6,817 bases of DNA from Campylobacter sp. (GTDB taxonomy: Bacteria > Campylobacterota > Campylobacteria > Campylobacterales > Campylobacteraceae): NCBI GenBank assembly GCA_021203945.1, contig JAJQAF010000032.1, positions 1 to 6,817 of the forward strand, in the 5' to 3' direction. Under the pieces are notes generated by a model. That model did no database searches and was not told the DNA's origin. It saw only the letters and a program-made list of their open reading frames with translations. Each line of letters opens with the position of its first letter. Position 1 is the first letter of the stretch. The translations under genes were made by a program, and so were the position numbers. Shown one piece after another: positions 1 to 6,253 of this stretch.

Positions 1-576
1 ATATGGCACAAAGAAGAGAAACTCGATTCCGATTTGGAGTTTTTGCCCGGCGGATTTAGCTATGGAGATTATCTAAGAACCGCCGCTATCGCTAAATTTA
101 GCCCCGCTATGAATGCCGTTTTAAAGCACGCTAAAAACGGAGGATACGTTCTTGGTATTTGTAACGGCTTTCAAATGCTCCTAGAGCTCGGTCTCCTTGA
201 AGGAGCCATGAGAAGAAACGAAAATTTAAGTTTTATTTCCAAATATCAACACTTAAAGGTAATATCGAATAAAAATAAATTTTTATCGAACTTAGATAAA
301 AACGAGGTGTTAAATATCCCGTTAGCTCACGGTGAAGGTAATTTTTATACGGACAAAGATACTCTTAAAAAGCTTTATGATAACGAGCAGGTATTATTAA
401 AATATTGCGACGAATACGGAAACGAATGCAACGTAAACGGCTCTATTGACGATATAGCCGGAATTTGCGATAAAAGCAAAAAGATATTCGGTCTTATGCC
501 GCACCCCGAGCGTGCTTGCGAAAAAATTTTAGGCACCGACGACGGTATGAAAATGTTAAAAGGGCTGGTTTGGTAA
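1..576 (+). CDS. purQ: Phosphoribosylformylglycinamidine synthase, glutaminase subunit PurQ (5' end outside window)
   Basis: PurQ is the glutamine amidotransferase subunit of FGAM synthetase. It releases ammonia from glutamine for PurL in the fourth step of cytoplasmic purine synthesis, in a PurL-PurQ-PurS complex. The frame is open from base 1, and 191 residues are visible of about 220 usual for the family, so only a short N-terminal part is missing. The visible part has PGGFSYGD at residues 16-23, the nucleophile elbow GICNGFQ with catalytic Cys54 (codon at 160), and the His168-Glu170 pair in MPHPERA. These class I amidotransferase triad residues all look intact. The stop overlaps the next gene, which points to co-transcription with the envelope genes that follow. 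The identification is firm; the true start lies upstream of the window. Confidence 0.97.
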   Translation: MWHKEEKLDSDLEFLPGGFSYGDYLRTAAIAKFSPAMNAVLKHAKNGGYVLGICNGFQMLLELGLLEGAMRRNENLSFISKYQHLKVISNKNKFLSNLDKNEVLNIPLAHGEGNFYTDKDTLKKLYDNEQVLLKYCDEYGNECNVNGSIDDIAGICDKSKKIFGLMPHPERACEKILGTDDGMKMLKGLVW

Positions 577-1901
577 AATTTATCGCTTTTGCTTTACTGA
601 TCCTAAATTTATACGGCGCAAATACCAACGAAGTTAGCGTATTTGACATGATGGATGAAGCCAGGGAAGACAAATTGGTAAATGAACAACCAAAGCTTCC
701 TAACGTTCAGTCAAATAAACCTAATGTAAATTTGCCTCAATCAAACTTTCAAGGCATTATAAATTCCGACATAAGTTCAAAACTTACCGCACCGCAACCG
801 GAGCGTATAACTCCGGAGCAAATGCGAAATATCATTCCTACTAACGAACCCGATATAAACTTGCCCGATTCTCAGATTTACGATAAAGTTAAGATAAAAG
901 ATCTGATACTAAAGGCTACGAATATACCAAAAAACGCTCTTGTAGGAGAAATTTTTAGTTTGGACGTTATCGCCGATACGCAGAGCGAGTTTGAATTTAT
1001 TTTTACAACCGAACTTGACGAAACAAATGTAAAATGGCTAAATAAAAAAAACTTGCAATGGGTTAAGCTGGATAACGGCGCATATATGGCTACGCTATAT
1101 CTGGAAGCAAAAAACATAGAAGCAAAAACTCTTCGCTTTAGCTTAAATTTACAACGTAACGGCGAGGATTATCAAAATTCTAATATAAATATATTTTTAC
1201 CGAAACTTAAAGAGCTAAGAAGCGACGAAAACTATAACCATATAGTTGCCGACAATCTTGAGGTCAAAAAATTTAAAACTACAAAATTTGACGATATTAA
1301 CAATATCATGGTTATCGAATTATATGGTAACAATATTGATCTTAGCGCCTTTAATCTTGAAAATAAAACGATATTAAAACAAGGGGTAGATACCATCACA
1401 GGAGATTTCGGAGCACAAAACGCATACTATTTTGCGGTATTTAAACCGAACAAAAAAACACTAGACTTCAACTATTATAACTTAAAAAAAGCAAAATTCG
1501 AGAGCTTTTCTCTGCCCGTCAGCGTAGAAGATGACGACGTCAGCACTCAAATAGGGCTAAACCCGAAACAAAGCGAATTCAGCACATATAAAGACGTGGC
1601 TATCTATTCGTTTGCGACGTTATTTTTCCTTCTTGCACTTTGGAGGCGAAAATTTAGCTACTTTTTCGTAGCTGCCGTATTTATAGCACTTGGAATTTAT
1701 ACGTATAATCCTTTTGGAAAAGCCGTATTAAAACCGGACGTTAGCGTAAGTATCTTGCCTACAAAAAATTCTACGATATTCTATACTTCAAGAGCGCAAG
1801 AAAATATAGAAATTTTAGGAAACAAAGACGAGTACCGTAAAATTTTATTTAACGACGTCAAAATAGGATGGGTAAAAAAAGATGATCTTATCAAAAATTA
1901 A
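570..1901 (+). CDS. Conserved Campylobacter periplasmic/membrane protein with C-terminal SH3-like domain
   Basis: The function is unknown. I start it at TTG 570 because AAAAGGG lies just upstream and the resulting N-terminus (VKFIAFALLILNLYGA) is a good signal peptide. An ATG at 516 in the same frame would add 18 mostly charged residues and hide that signal. The product is 443 aa. Order: signal peptide (about 1-17); a low-complexity stretch rich in Asn, Pro and Gln (about 25-105); a probable beta-rich periplasmic domain (about 110-330); two hydrophobic segments separated by WRRK (about 343-379); and a C-terminal part (about 391-443) ending in GWVKKDDLI, typical of bacterial SH3-like domains. 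The gene overlaps purQ by 7 nt and plsC by 20 nt, so translational coupling is likely. As I recall, Cj0515 of C. jejuni holds the same position. The SH3-like call rests on pattern only. Confidence 0.85.
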   Translation: MVKFIAFALLILNLYGANTNEVSVFDMMDEAREDKLVNEQPKLPNVQSNKPNVNLPQSNFQGIINSDISSKLTAPQPERITPEQMRNIIPTNEPDINLPDSQIYDKVKIKDLILKATNIPKNALVGEIFSLDVIADTQSEFEFIFTTELDETNVKWLNKKNLQWVKLDNGAYMATLYLEAKNIEAKTLRFSLNLQRNGEDYQNSNINIFLPKLKELRSDENYNHIVADNLEVKKFKTTKFDDINNIMVIELYGNNIDLSAFNLENKTILKQGVDTITGDFGAQNAYYFAVFKPNKKTLDFNYYNLKKAKFESFSLPVSVEDDDVSTQIGLNPKQSEFSTYKDVAIYSFATLFFLLALWRRKFSYFFVAAVFIALGIYTYNPFGKAVLKPDVSVSILPTKNSTIFYTSRAQENIEILGNKDEYRKILFNDVKIGWVKKDDLIKN

Positions 1902-2568
1902 AGCCGCATTTTTTGCCGTAGAATTCGTAATCAGCGTAATATTTGTCATTATATTTATGTGGATATTGCCTAAGCACAATCGCCGTGTTAGGCAAATCTG
2001 GGCTAGAACTCAGAGGTTTTTCGGCGGATATTCGCTTAGCCTAACGGGCGAATTTAACAATGAAGCGAATATGATATTAATAAATCATCAAAGTATGCTG
2101 GATATCGTAGTTTTAGAAGAAATACATCCTAAAAATATTTGTTGGATAGCAAAAAAGCAGATTGACGAACTGCCTATTTTAGGACAAATCATAAAAATTC
2201 CAAAAATGATAGCGGTTGAGAGAGAAAACAAGCATTCTTTAATAAAAATGCTCAAAGATGCCGAAGATAGAGTTAGTAACGGGAGGGTTTTGGCGATATT
2301 TCCGGAAGGAACTCGTTCTCAAACGCATACTTTATTGCCGTTTAAAGGCGGTGCTAAAATAGTCGCGAATAAATTAAATTTAAAAGTCCAACCCATAGTC
2401 GTGGTCGGCTCGGACATAATGGACGTCAAAAATTTTACCTTTAAAAACGGCAAAATAAAAATAATATGTCTTGATCTTGTTGATACTCAAGATAAAGATT
2501 GGCTAGAAAATACAAGAATTAAAATGCAGACCGTGCTTGATAACGAGCGTAAAAATTTAAACGCTTAA
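1882..2568 (+). CDS. plsC: 1-acyl-sn-glycerol-3-phosphate acyltransferase PlsC
   Basis: This enzyme acylates lysophosphatidic acid at the sn-2 position to give phosphatidic acid, the precursor of membrane phospholipids, on the cytoplasmic face of the inner membrane. The 228-aa length is normal for the family. A hydrophobic N-terminal anchor spans about residues 8-29. The family motifs are in order: catalytic HX4D as NHQSMLD (His69, Asp74), the substrate-binding FPEGTRS (140-146), KGGAK (155-159) and the Pro171-containing QPIVVVG. All key residues are present. ATG 1882 lies inside the end of the preceding gene, and purine-rich sequence precedes it. This is the last rightward host gene before the accessory region; a hairpin about 100 bp downstream may end the transcript. 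Confidence 0.95.
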   Translation: MILSKIKAAFFAVEFVISVIFVIIFMWILPKHNRRVRQIWARTQRFFGGYSLSLTGEFNNEANMILINHQSMLDIVVLEEIHPKNICWIAKKQIDELPILGQIIKIPKMIAVERENKHSLIKMLKDAEDRVSNGRVLAIFPEGTRSQTHTLLPFKGGAKIVANKLNLKVQPIVVVGSDIMDVKNFTFKNGKIKIICLDLVDTQDKDWLENTRIKMQTVLDNERKNLNA

Positions 2569-2961
2569 GCTCATTTTATACACAAATCGCCATTTTGCAA
2601 CTTTTGCCTTTAAATTTTTATATTTTATCAATTCGTCTTTAAGAGCTTGCATTACTCGCCTGCTCCGCCTTATCTTTAAGGCGGCTTTATACGGCATTGC
2701 CTTTGCATCCGAATAAATTTCCTATCAAGATTAAACGAGAATTTTTCTGCCAAATGGAGTTTTTCAGTCTATCTTGTAAATTATTGTATAAAATGAGAAT
2801 TTATGGAGATAAGAAAAAATTAAGAGAATTGCGATAGTATCGTGATTTGAGATAGGTATTTTCTCATTTTAATGAGATTGACAAAAGTGTTCGCGAGTTG
2901 AAAATTTCATACACTCATCATATATTTTGGCGACAATGGTTAGAAAAGTGTCAAAAAGTGG
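2569..2961. other. Non-coding stretch between plsC and the rep remnant
   Basis: No convincing gene lies here on either strand. Besides the hairpin at 2665-2684 it holds an 11-bp perfect inverted repeat, TAAAATGAGAA at 2789-2799 and its complement at 2861-2871, enclosing a 61-bp purine-rich segment. It also holds the first repeats of the 11-bp array beginning at 2939. The left boundary of the accessory element probably lies here, but I could not find a matching direct repeat at the other side of the window. In rolling-circle replicons the origin is often beside or inside rep, so this is the first place to look for one. Confidence 0.5.
2665..2684 (+). terminator. Hairpin downstream of plsC, possible terminator
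   Basis: A perfect 8-bp stem (CCGCCTTA at 2665-2672, TAAGGCGG at 2677-2684) has a 4-nt loop, TCTT. It sits 96 bp after the plsC stop, where transcription of the host operon should end. Only a weak T-rich stretch (CTTTAT) follows, so it may be an inefficient or Rho-assisted terminator, or simply an intergenic palindrome. Confidence 0.4.
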
Positions 2962-2993
2962 TTAGAGAGCCGTTAGAATGGTGTTAGAGCGCG
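2939..2993. repeat. Five 11-bp tandem repeats with a GTTAGA core (iteron-like)
   Basis: Units start at 2939, 2950, 2961, 2972 and 2983. Four begin with exact GTTAGA; the second reads GTCAAA. The remaining five bases of each unit vary. An 11-bp period puts each core on nearly the same face of the helix, which suits a row of protein-binding sites. The array overlaps the 3' end of the rep remnant. Because 11 is not a multiple of three, it is not explained by repeated codons. By analogy with iteron-bearing origins it may be a Rep-binding or origin region; that is inference. Confidence 0.5.
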
Positions 2994-4001
2994 AGCCACC
3001 CACTCCAAGCGGTATCACTTTTCTTACGATACCCACGATTTTCAGCATTTCTAGTTCATCACCGCTCATCAGAATATCTTTATAAAGCTCATTCATCGAG
3101 GTTAGTCTGACTTCCATATTTATCGGGTCGCGTAGGAGTTATTTATTTCCTTAAGCGGATTTTGTAAAAGACAACGCGCGCCGATTATCTTTTAAAAAAT
3201 TCACTTGCCGCCCTAAGCCCGTAATATCCACGCCGTAAGGGTAAGCCCCGTTTGTCAGCCGATTTACTACCTCGTCTAAAACCGCTACGTATTCAATCAA
3301 TCTTTTATTTTCGATATGCTCTATAAATTTATCTTTGAGCTTAAAGGTTAGCTCTATGCGATGCCAGCCTTTAAACTCGTCATCTATCTTTTGCCTATGA
3401 TATTGCGTCTGTTTTTCGTATTTGTCATAAAAACAAATCTTACTAAGCCCGAAAAATCTTTCATGGCATTTGTTAGCGTAAAGCGTCGTTTTGTAACTGA
3501 TAAAATCCGCTCCAAACCGCTTAAGCCGATTTTTAAACCACTCTTTTGAGCTTGCGTATCGCTTTTAATATCGCTAGCCAAGTCAAACTCAAAGGGCTTA
3601 AATCTACGTAAAAATTTGCTTAAAATTTTATACGTCTGTTTAAAAACCTCGCGACTGGGCTGATAAAGCCCCGCAAACACTACCATCACGTAGTAGCCGT
3701 AGGGCTTTTTACGCTTTTTACAAAGGTCGTTTAGCTTATTTGAGTTTTCAACGACTATCATTGAATTCGTTAAGCTCGTAATGCCCCGCTTAAAGCTTAC
3801 GTAACGAATTTTAAACTCTTTACCTATTGGCATTATTAAAGGCTTTTGACCTTTAAATTTATCGTCCGCGTAAGCTTTAACGGCTTTGTTTCTGCTTACG
3901 GCGCGAAGTTTCGTATTTAGCTCGATTTTTCGCATAAATTTAAGAAACGTTGATTTTGGTAATAAAAAACGATAGCTATCTATGCCGCTACTAAACTCCA
4001 C
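2962..4001 (-). pseudogene. Rolling-circle replication initiator (Rep_trans type), frameshifted
   Basis: Rep proteins of this type nick a double-stranded origin and stay joined to the DNA through a tyrosine, starting rolling-circle replication of small plasmids and filamentous phages. The start is GTG 4001, preceded by AAAGG and by an in-frame stop. The first frame runs to a stop at 3384 and contains FEFDLASD (residues 137-144), like the RiDlAxD motif of the family. Near 3543 a one-base loss in a short A run moves the homology to another frame, which continues EWFKNRLKRFG, then KICFYDKYEKQ (candidate catalytic Tyr in YDK) and HRIELTFKLKDK, and stops at 3151. A third frame (RCLLQNPLKEINNSYATR) and then the frame at 3117-2962 (MEVRLTSMNELYKDI, last stop 2962-2964) read like the true C-terminus, suggesting two further indels near 3177 and 3130. 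Restored, the protein would be about 345 aa. The first lesion is well supported, the other two less so. The 51-aa ORF at 3117-2962 could alternatively be separate. Confidence 0.8.
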
Positions 4002-4068
4002 GCCGCGCCTTTACTCTTAACCTCTTAAATTTGTTTCTTATGTCAATACTCAAACGTTAATAAATGCA

Positions 4069-4344
4069 TTAAATTTCGCCGTTTTGTGCTTTTTCTACTA
4101 TTGCATGCGTTCCATTGAAGGCATTTGCTAACTCGTCATCATTTTTTAAATCACCTGCAACCGCCGCCAAATCATCTAATTTATCAGTTTTTAGCTCTTG
4201 TTTTAATGCGATTTCTATCTTTTCAAGCGTTCTTAAATAGCTCTTTTTATCTTCTCTTAATTCGCTAATACTCTGCTCCGTTCTATCCAAGCACTCTTTT
4301 ACTTCAAAAAATCGCTTTAAATTTTCAATTAATACCGAGTTCAT
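4069..4344 (-). CDS. Small coiled-coil protein of unknown function
   Basis: This 91-aa product is not recognised. It starts at ATG 4344 behind a strong AAAGGAG site, with 11 nt separating it from the preceding 52-aa gene and 67 nt from the rep start downstream. Residues about 8-53 are rich in Glu, Lys, Leu and Ile with heptad-like spacing (LKRFFEVKECLDRTEQSI and onward), suggesting a coiled coil. The C-terminal third is acidic and Ala/Asn-rich. There is no signal peptide or membrane segment. Its place between a putative regulator and rep suggests an accessory role in replication or control of the element; nothing in the sequence says which. Confidence 0.75.
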   Translation of the reverse strand: MNSVLIENLKRFFEVKECLDRTEQSISELREDKKSYLRTLEKIEIALKQELKTDKLDDLAAVAGDLKNDDELANAFNGTHAIVEKAQNGEI

Positions 4345-4355
4345 CTTTCGCTCCT

Positions 4356-4514
4356 TTATGCACTAAAATTTGATTTAAAATTCGCGTTATTCACACTTTT
4401 AAACGCACCTTTTTTAACCCCGACAAATCCGCCGTTTGGCGTTATCCTAACCTCAAATCCCATCGCCCGCATTTTTTCCAAAAACGCTAAAATTTCGCCT
4501 ACTTGCTTTTTCAT
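4356..4514 (-). CDS. 52-aa hypothetical protein in the leftward operon
   Basis: This short gene starts at ATG 4514, 5 nt after the stop of the 92-aa gene. The GGGGGC at the end of that gene can serve as its ribosome site. It ends 11 nt before the next start. The protein begins MKKQVGEILAFLEKMRAMGF, a likely amphipathic helix, followed by EVRITPNGGFVGVKKG, which looks like a beta-hairpin, and a Lys/Asn/Phe-rich tail. No family is recognised. Tight spacing on both sides, a plausible ribosome site and ordered composition support a real gene. Its small size and basic charge would fit a nucleic-acid-binding or regulatory protein, but that is only a guess. Confidence 0.7.
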   Translation of the reverse strand: MKKQVGEILAFLEKMRAMGFEVRITPNGGFVGVKKGAFKSVNNANFKSNFSA

Positions 4515-4519
4515 TAGAC

Positions 4520-4798
4520 TTACGCCCCCTTTTCTAGTTCGTCGATTTGCACGAGCTCGCTTTTTATCTCGCTGTTTATCGCCTCAAGTTTCACGCGACT
4601 AGCACAAGTGCCGCCACTCACCATCACGCCCCGCGCTTCACGCCAATTTATACCGTCTCGCTCGAATATCTCCGCCGTTTTTTTGCTAACATAGCCCTGC
4701 TTTAAGGCATAGACGCTGATATTATTAGCATCTGCGTATTCAAGCATATTTAGTCTAGTGCGCTCGTAAATCAACCGCGCCAATCTCTTTTTTCGCAT
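4520..4798 (-). CDS. Putative small regulator, first gene of the leftward operon
   Basis: I start this gene at ATG 4798, giving 92 aa, because AAAGGAG lies 6 nt upstream. A GTG at 4819 would add seven residues that encode that ribosome site. The protein is basic at the N-terminus (MRKKRLARLIYERTR). Residues about 16-50, with ISVYALKQGYVSKKTAEIFERDGI, have the helix-turn-helix-like pattern of small phage regulators; NWREARG and an acidic C-terminal helix follow. It is the first gene of the strong leftward promoter and is divergent from an S24 repressor, the usual place for a Cro-type or early regulator. The Cro-like role is inferred from position and a weak motif. No membrane or export signal is present. 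Confidence 0.65.
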   Translation of the reverse strand: MRKKRLARLIYERTRLNMLEYADANNISVYALKQGYVSKKTAEIFERDGINWREARGVMVSGGTCASRVKLEAINSEIKSELVQIDELEKGA

Positions 4799-4855
4799 TT
4801 TTACTCCTTTTGCTTGCACGATAATTTAAAACTCTTATCATCTATGTTTTATTAC

Positions 4856-4887
4856 TTTAATTAAGCCTTAAAAAAGGCTTAATTAAA
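4856..4887. repeat. 14-bp perfect hairpin in the divergent intergenic region
   Basis: The arms at 4856-4869 and 4874-4887 are perfectly complementary, with core AAGCCTT/AAGGCTT and an AAAA loop on the plus strand. The hairpin lies within the predicted 5' leader of the leftward operon, about 60 nt ahead of its first start codon. No T run follows it in either direction, so it is not a standard intrinsic terminator. It could be an operator for a dimeric regulator, an RNA stability element or an attenuator. Confidence 0.5.
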
Positions 4888-4916
4888 TATAATTACTCTT
4901 AGTAAAAGTAATTATA
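4888..4916. repeat. Inverted repeat containing TATAAT on both strands
   Basis: TATAATTACT (4888-4897) and its exact complement (4907-4916) are separated by 9 nt. The left arm gives TATAAT on the plus strand at 4888-4893, a possible -10 for the repressor with a leader of about 80 nt. The right arm is the -10 of the leftward promoter. No good -35 box is seen for the plus-strand candidate. The symmetry could mean a shared operator or overlapping divergent promoters. Confidence 0.55.
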
Positions 4917-4939
4917 CGACAAATTGTCTTACTTGTCAA
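4911..4939 (-). promoter_or_regulatory. Perfect-consensus sigma-70 promoter for the leftward operon
   Basis: On the minus strand, TTGACA (4939-4934) is followed by exactly 17 bp and then TATAAT (4916-4911), matching both consensus boxes. Transcription should start near 4904, giving a leader of about 105 nt before ATG 4798. Campylobacter promoters often lack a recognisable -35 box, so a complete consensus is notable and suggests a strong promoter that must be repressed. Confidence 0.8.
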
Positions 4940-4952
4940 GGCTTTTTGTCTT
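4918..4952. promoter_or_regulatory. Probable repressor operators (GACAA-A-TTGTC plus TTGTC half-sites)
   Basis: GACAAATTGTC at 4918-4928 is a perfect 5-bp inverted repeat around one central base. It lies within the 17-bp spacer of the leftward promoter. Further TTGTC half-sites on the plus strand start at 4933, overlapping the -35 box, and at 4946; TTGTCTTA occurs in full at 4924-4931 and 4946-4953. A repressor bound here would block polymerase directly. The likely ligand is the adjacent S24 repressor, by analogy with CI-type switches. Confidence 0.6.
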
Positions 4953-4978
4953 ATTTTTTAAATTTTTAGGATTTGACT

Positions 4979-5593
4979 ATGAACGCAAGAGATGAAATCA
5001 ATAGATTAAAAGATTTATGGGGATTAGAAAGAGATAGTGATTTTGCAAATTTTATAAAAACTAGCAAAATGAATGTTGATAGTTGGATAAAAAGGAACAA
5101 AATACCTGAAAAATGGCAATTAAAAATAAGACAAATGCACGATAACACTCAAACGCAACCCGCGACCGCCGATGCCTACTATATCAAAAAGATAACTGCC
5201 TATAAAGCAAGTGCGGGCGGCGGTAATGAGATAGACGACTTAGGCGAGATAACCGCCTACGAAACAGGCGAGATAATGCCGATCGCAAAGGCGTTTTTTA
5301 AAACCCCGCCCGGTCAAAATTTAAGCGGTATTGAGATAGTGGGCGAAAGCATGATGCCCGTGTTAAAGCCCGGCGATTGGGTAATGTTCGTAGATGACGG
5401 CGAGTTTAAAGGTGACGGGCTTTACGTGCTAAATTTTAGTGGTCAGCTGATGGTCAAAATCCTGCAACTCACGCCAAAAGGCATGATGAAAATCGTATCG
5501 GTCAATAAAGACTACCAAAGCTACGAAATAGACCTAAAAGAGAGTCAGGAAAGATTTAGAATAATCTGCAAAGTTATTAAAAGTATATTTTGA
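4979..5593 (+). CDS. S24-family (LexA/CI-like) self-cleaving phage repressor
   Basis: This protein likely binds operators through its N-terminal domain and inactivates itself by autocleavage, stimulated by RecA filaments after DNA damage. I start it at ATG 4979 behind TTAGG; a TTG two codons upstream is less likely. Length 204 aa. Residues about 1-50 resemble the CI-repressor helix-turn-helix (FANFIKTSKMNVDSWIKRNKIPEKW). A candidate cleavage site, Ala79-Gly80, lies in ASAGGG. The peptidase fold has nucleophile Ser124 in GESMMP and general base Lys160 in LMVKIL, so the Ser-Lys dyad is intact. It is divergent from the regulator-rep operon. Base composition changes sharply at the domain linker, from about 28% GC over 4981-5140 to about 50% over 5161-5400, suggesting exchange of the DNA-binding domain. 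The identification is firm; the regulatory targets are inferred. Confidence 0.93.
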   Translation: MNARDEINRLKDLWGLERDSDFANFIKTSKMNVDSWIKRNKIPEKWQLKIRQMHDNTQTQPATADAYYIKKITAYKASAGGGNEIDDLGEITAYETGEIMPIAKAFFKTPPGQNLSGIEIVGESMMPVLKPGDWVMFVDDGEFKGDGLYVLNFSGQLMVKILQLTPKGMMKIVSVNKDYQSYEIDLKESQERFRIICKVIKSIF

Positions 5594-5617
5594 AAATAAA
5601 ATTTAAATGGGGATGAG

Positions 5618-6238
5618 GTGAAAAAGAAAATTTTAATGGCATTGGTCGTGTTTGCTAGTATAACAAACTTAATGGCAAAAGATGACGCAAAAAGCGCTGC
5701 AACTGGGTATTTCAGTGTGGTAGAGCCTATTTATAATAAATATAAAAAAGAGTGTTTGGGCGGGAATATCCCGACAATGGCGAATATAAGGAATGCCAAA
5801 TGTAGCTTTTACGATGAAAGATTTAATGAGGTTTCAAAAAATGAATATAGTAAAATCAAAAAAGATGTTTTAGGCGGGCTAAAAAACATTGAGGATATGC
5901 AAAGCTTAAATCAAGTTTTTGCAGACGCCTACTCTGAAAATGCCGATAAAATTTATAATGAGCAGTTGGGTGCACCGCATCTTTTTAAAAAAATAGAGCA
6001 TAGAATAGTCTTTAAGCCGGAAATAATAGGCATTAGGATAGCAGATAAAACAAAGCTTAAAGAAATAGGATTAAATCCCGATTTTAATGTTGAAGTGCTA
6101 TTTGCTGTATCAAATTTCAAAAAGCTATATAATGAAGTAGAGCCGAATTATTACACGATAATGCACGACGGGATTTTATATCTAAAATGTGACGATTTAG
6201 AAAAATTTGGAAAATGTGAAATAGACCCTAGATATTAA
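5618..6238 (+). CDS. Exported protein of unknown function with four cysteines
   Basis: This 206-aa protein is not recognised. It starts at GTG 5618 behind GGGGA; an in-frame ATG at 5636 would cut off the basic N-terminus of the signal peptide. Residues 1-20 (MKKKILMALVVFASITNLMA) form a typical Sec signal with likely cleavage after Ala20. The mature part is Lys-, Asn- and Tyr-rich, with Cys46, Cys62, Cys191 and Cys200, which could form two disulfides in the periplasm. No membrane helix follows the signal and no lipobox is seen. It lies 24 nt after the repressor stop and 15 nt before the Excalibur-type gene, so the three may share a transcript. Position beside a lysogenic repressor resembles a cargo (moron) gene expressed in the integrated state. 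A hypothetical exported protein is all that can be claimed. Confidence 0.85.
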   Translation: MKKKILMALVVFASITNLMAKDDAKSAATGYFSVVEPIYNKYKKECLGGNIPTMANIRNAKCSFYDERFNEVSKNEYSKIKKDVLGGLKNIEDMQSLNQVFADAYSENADKIYNEQLGAPHLFKKIEHRIVFKPEIIGIRIADKTKLKEIGLNPDFNVEVLFAVSNFKKLYNEVEPNYYTIMHDGILYLKCDDLEKFGKCEIDPRY

Positions 6239-6253
6239 AAAGGCAAATACAAA

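Noticed and set aside
878..1117. Minus-strand open frame of 79 codons
   Set aside because: It lies wholly inside the SH3-like protein gene on the other strand, has no ribosome site and a low-complexity hydrophobic product; it is a shadow.
2878..2906. TTGACA on the plus strand as a promoter
   Set aside because: The sequence 17 bp downstream (AAAATT) is a poor -10 and no rightward gene follows.
2793..2990. Plus-strand reading NEIDKSVRELK...WLEKCQKVV, in frame with an ATG at 2793
   Set aside because: It is interrupted by two stops, matches no family I know, and overlaps the iteron-like array and the rep C-terminus; not enough to call a gene remnant.
3361..3549. Plus-strand open frame of 62 codons
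   Set aside because: It is antisense to the rep remnant, whose frames carry recognisable Rep motifs; no ribosome site.
4966..5148. Minus-strand open frame of 60 codons
   Set aside because: It is antisense to the AT-rich N-terminal domain of the repressor and only reflects that composition.
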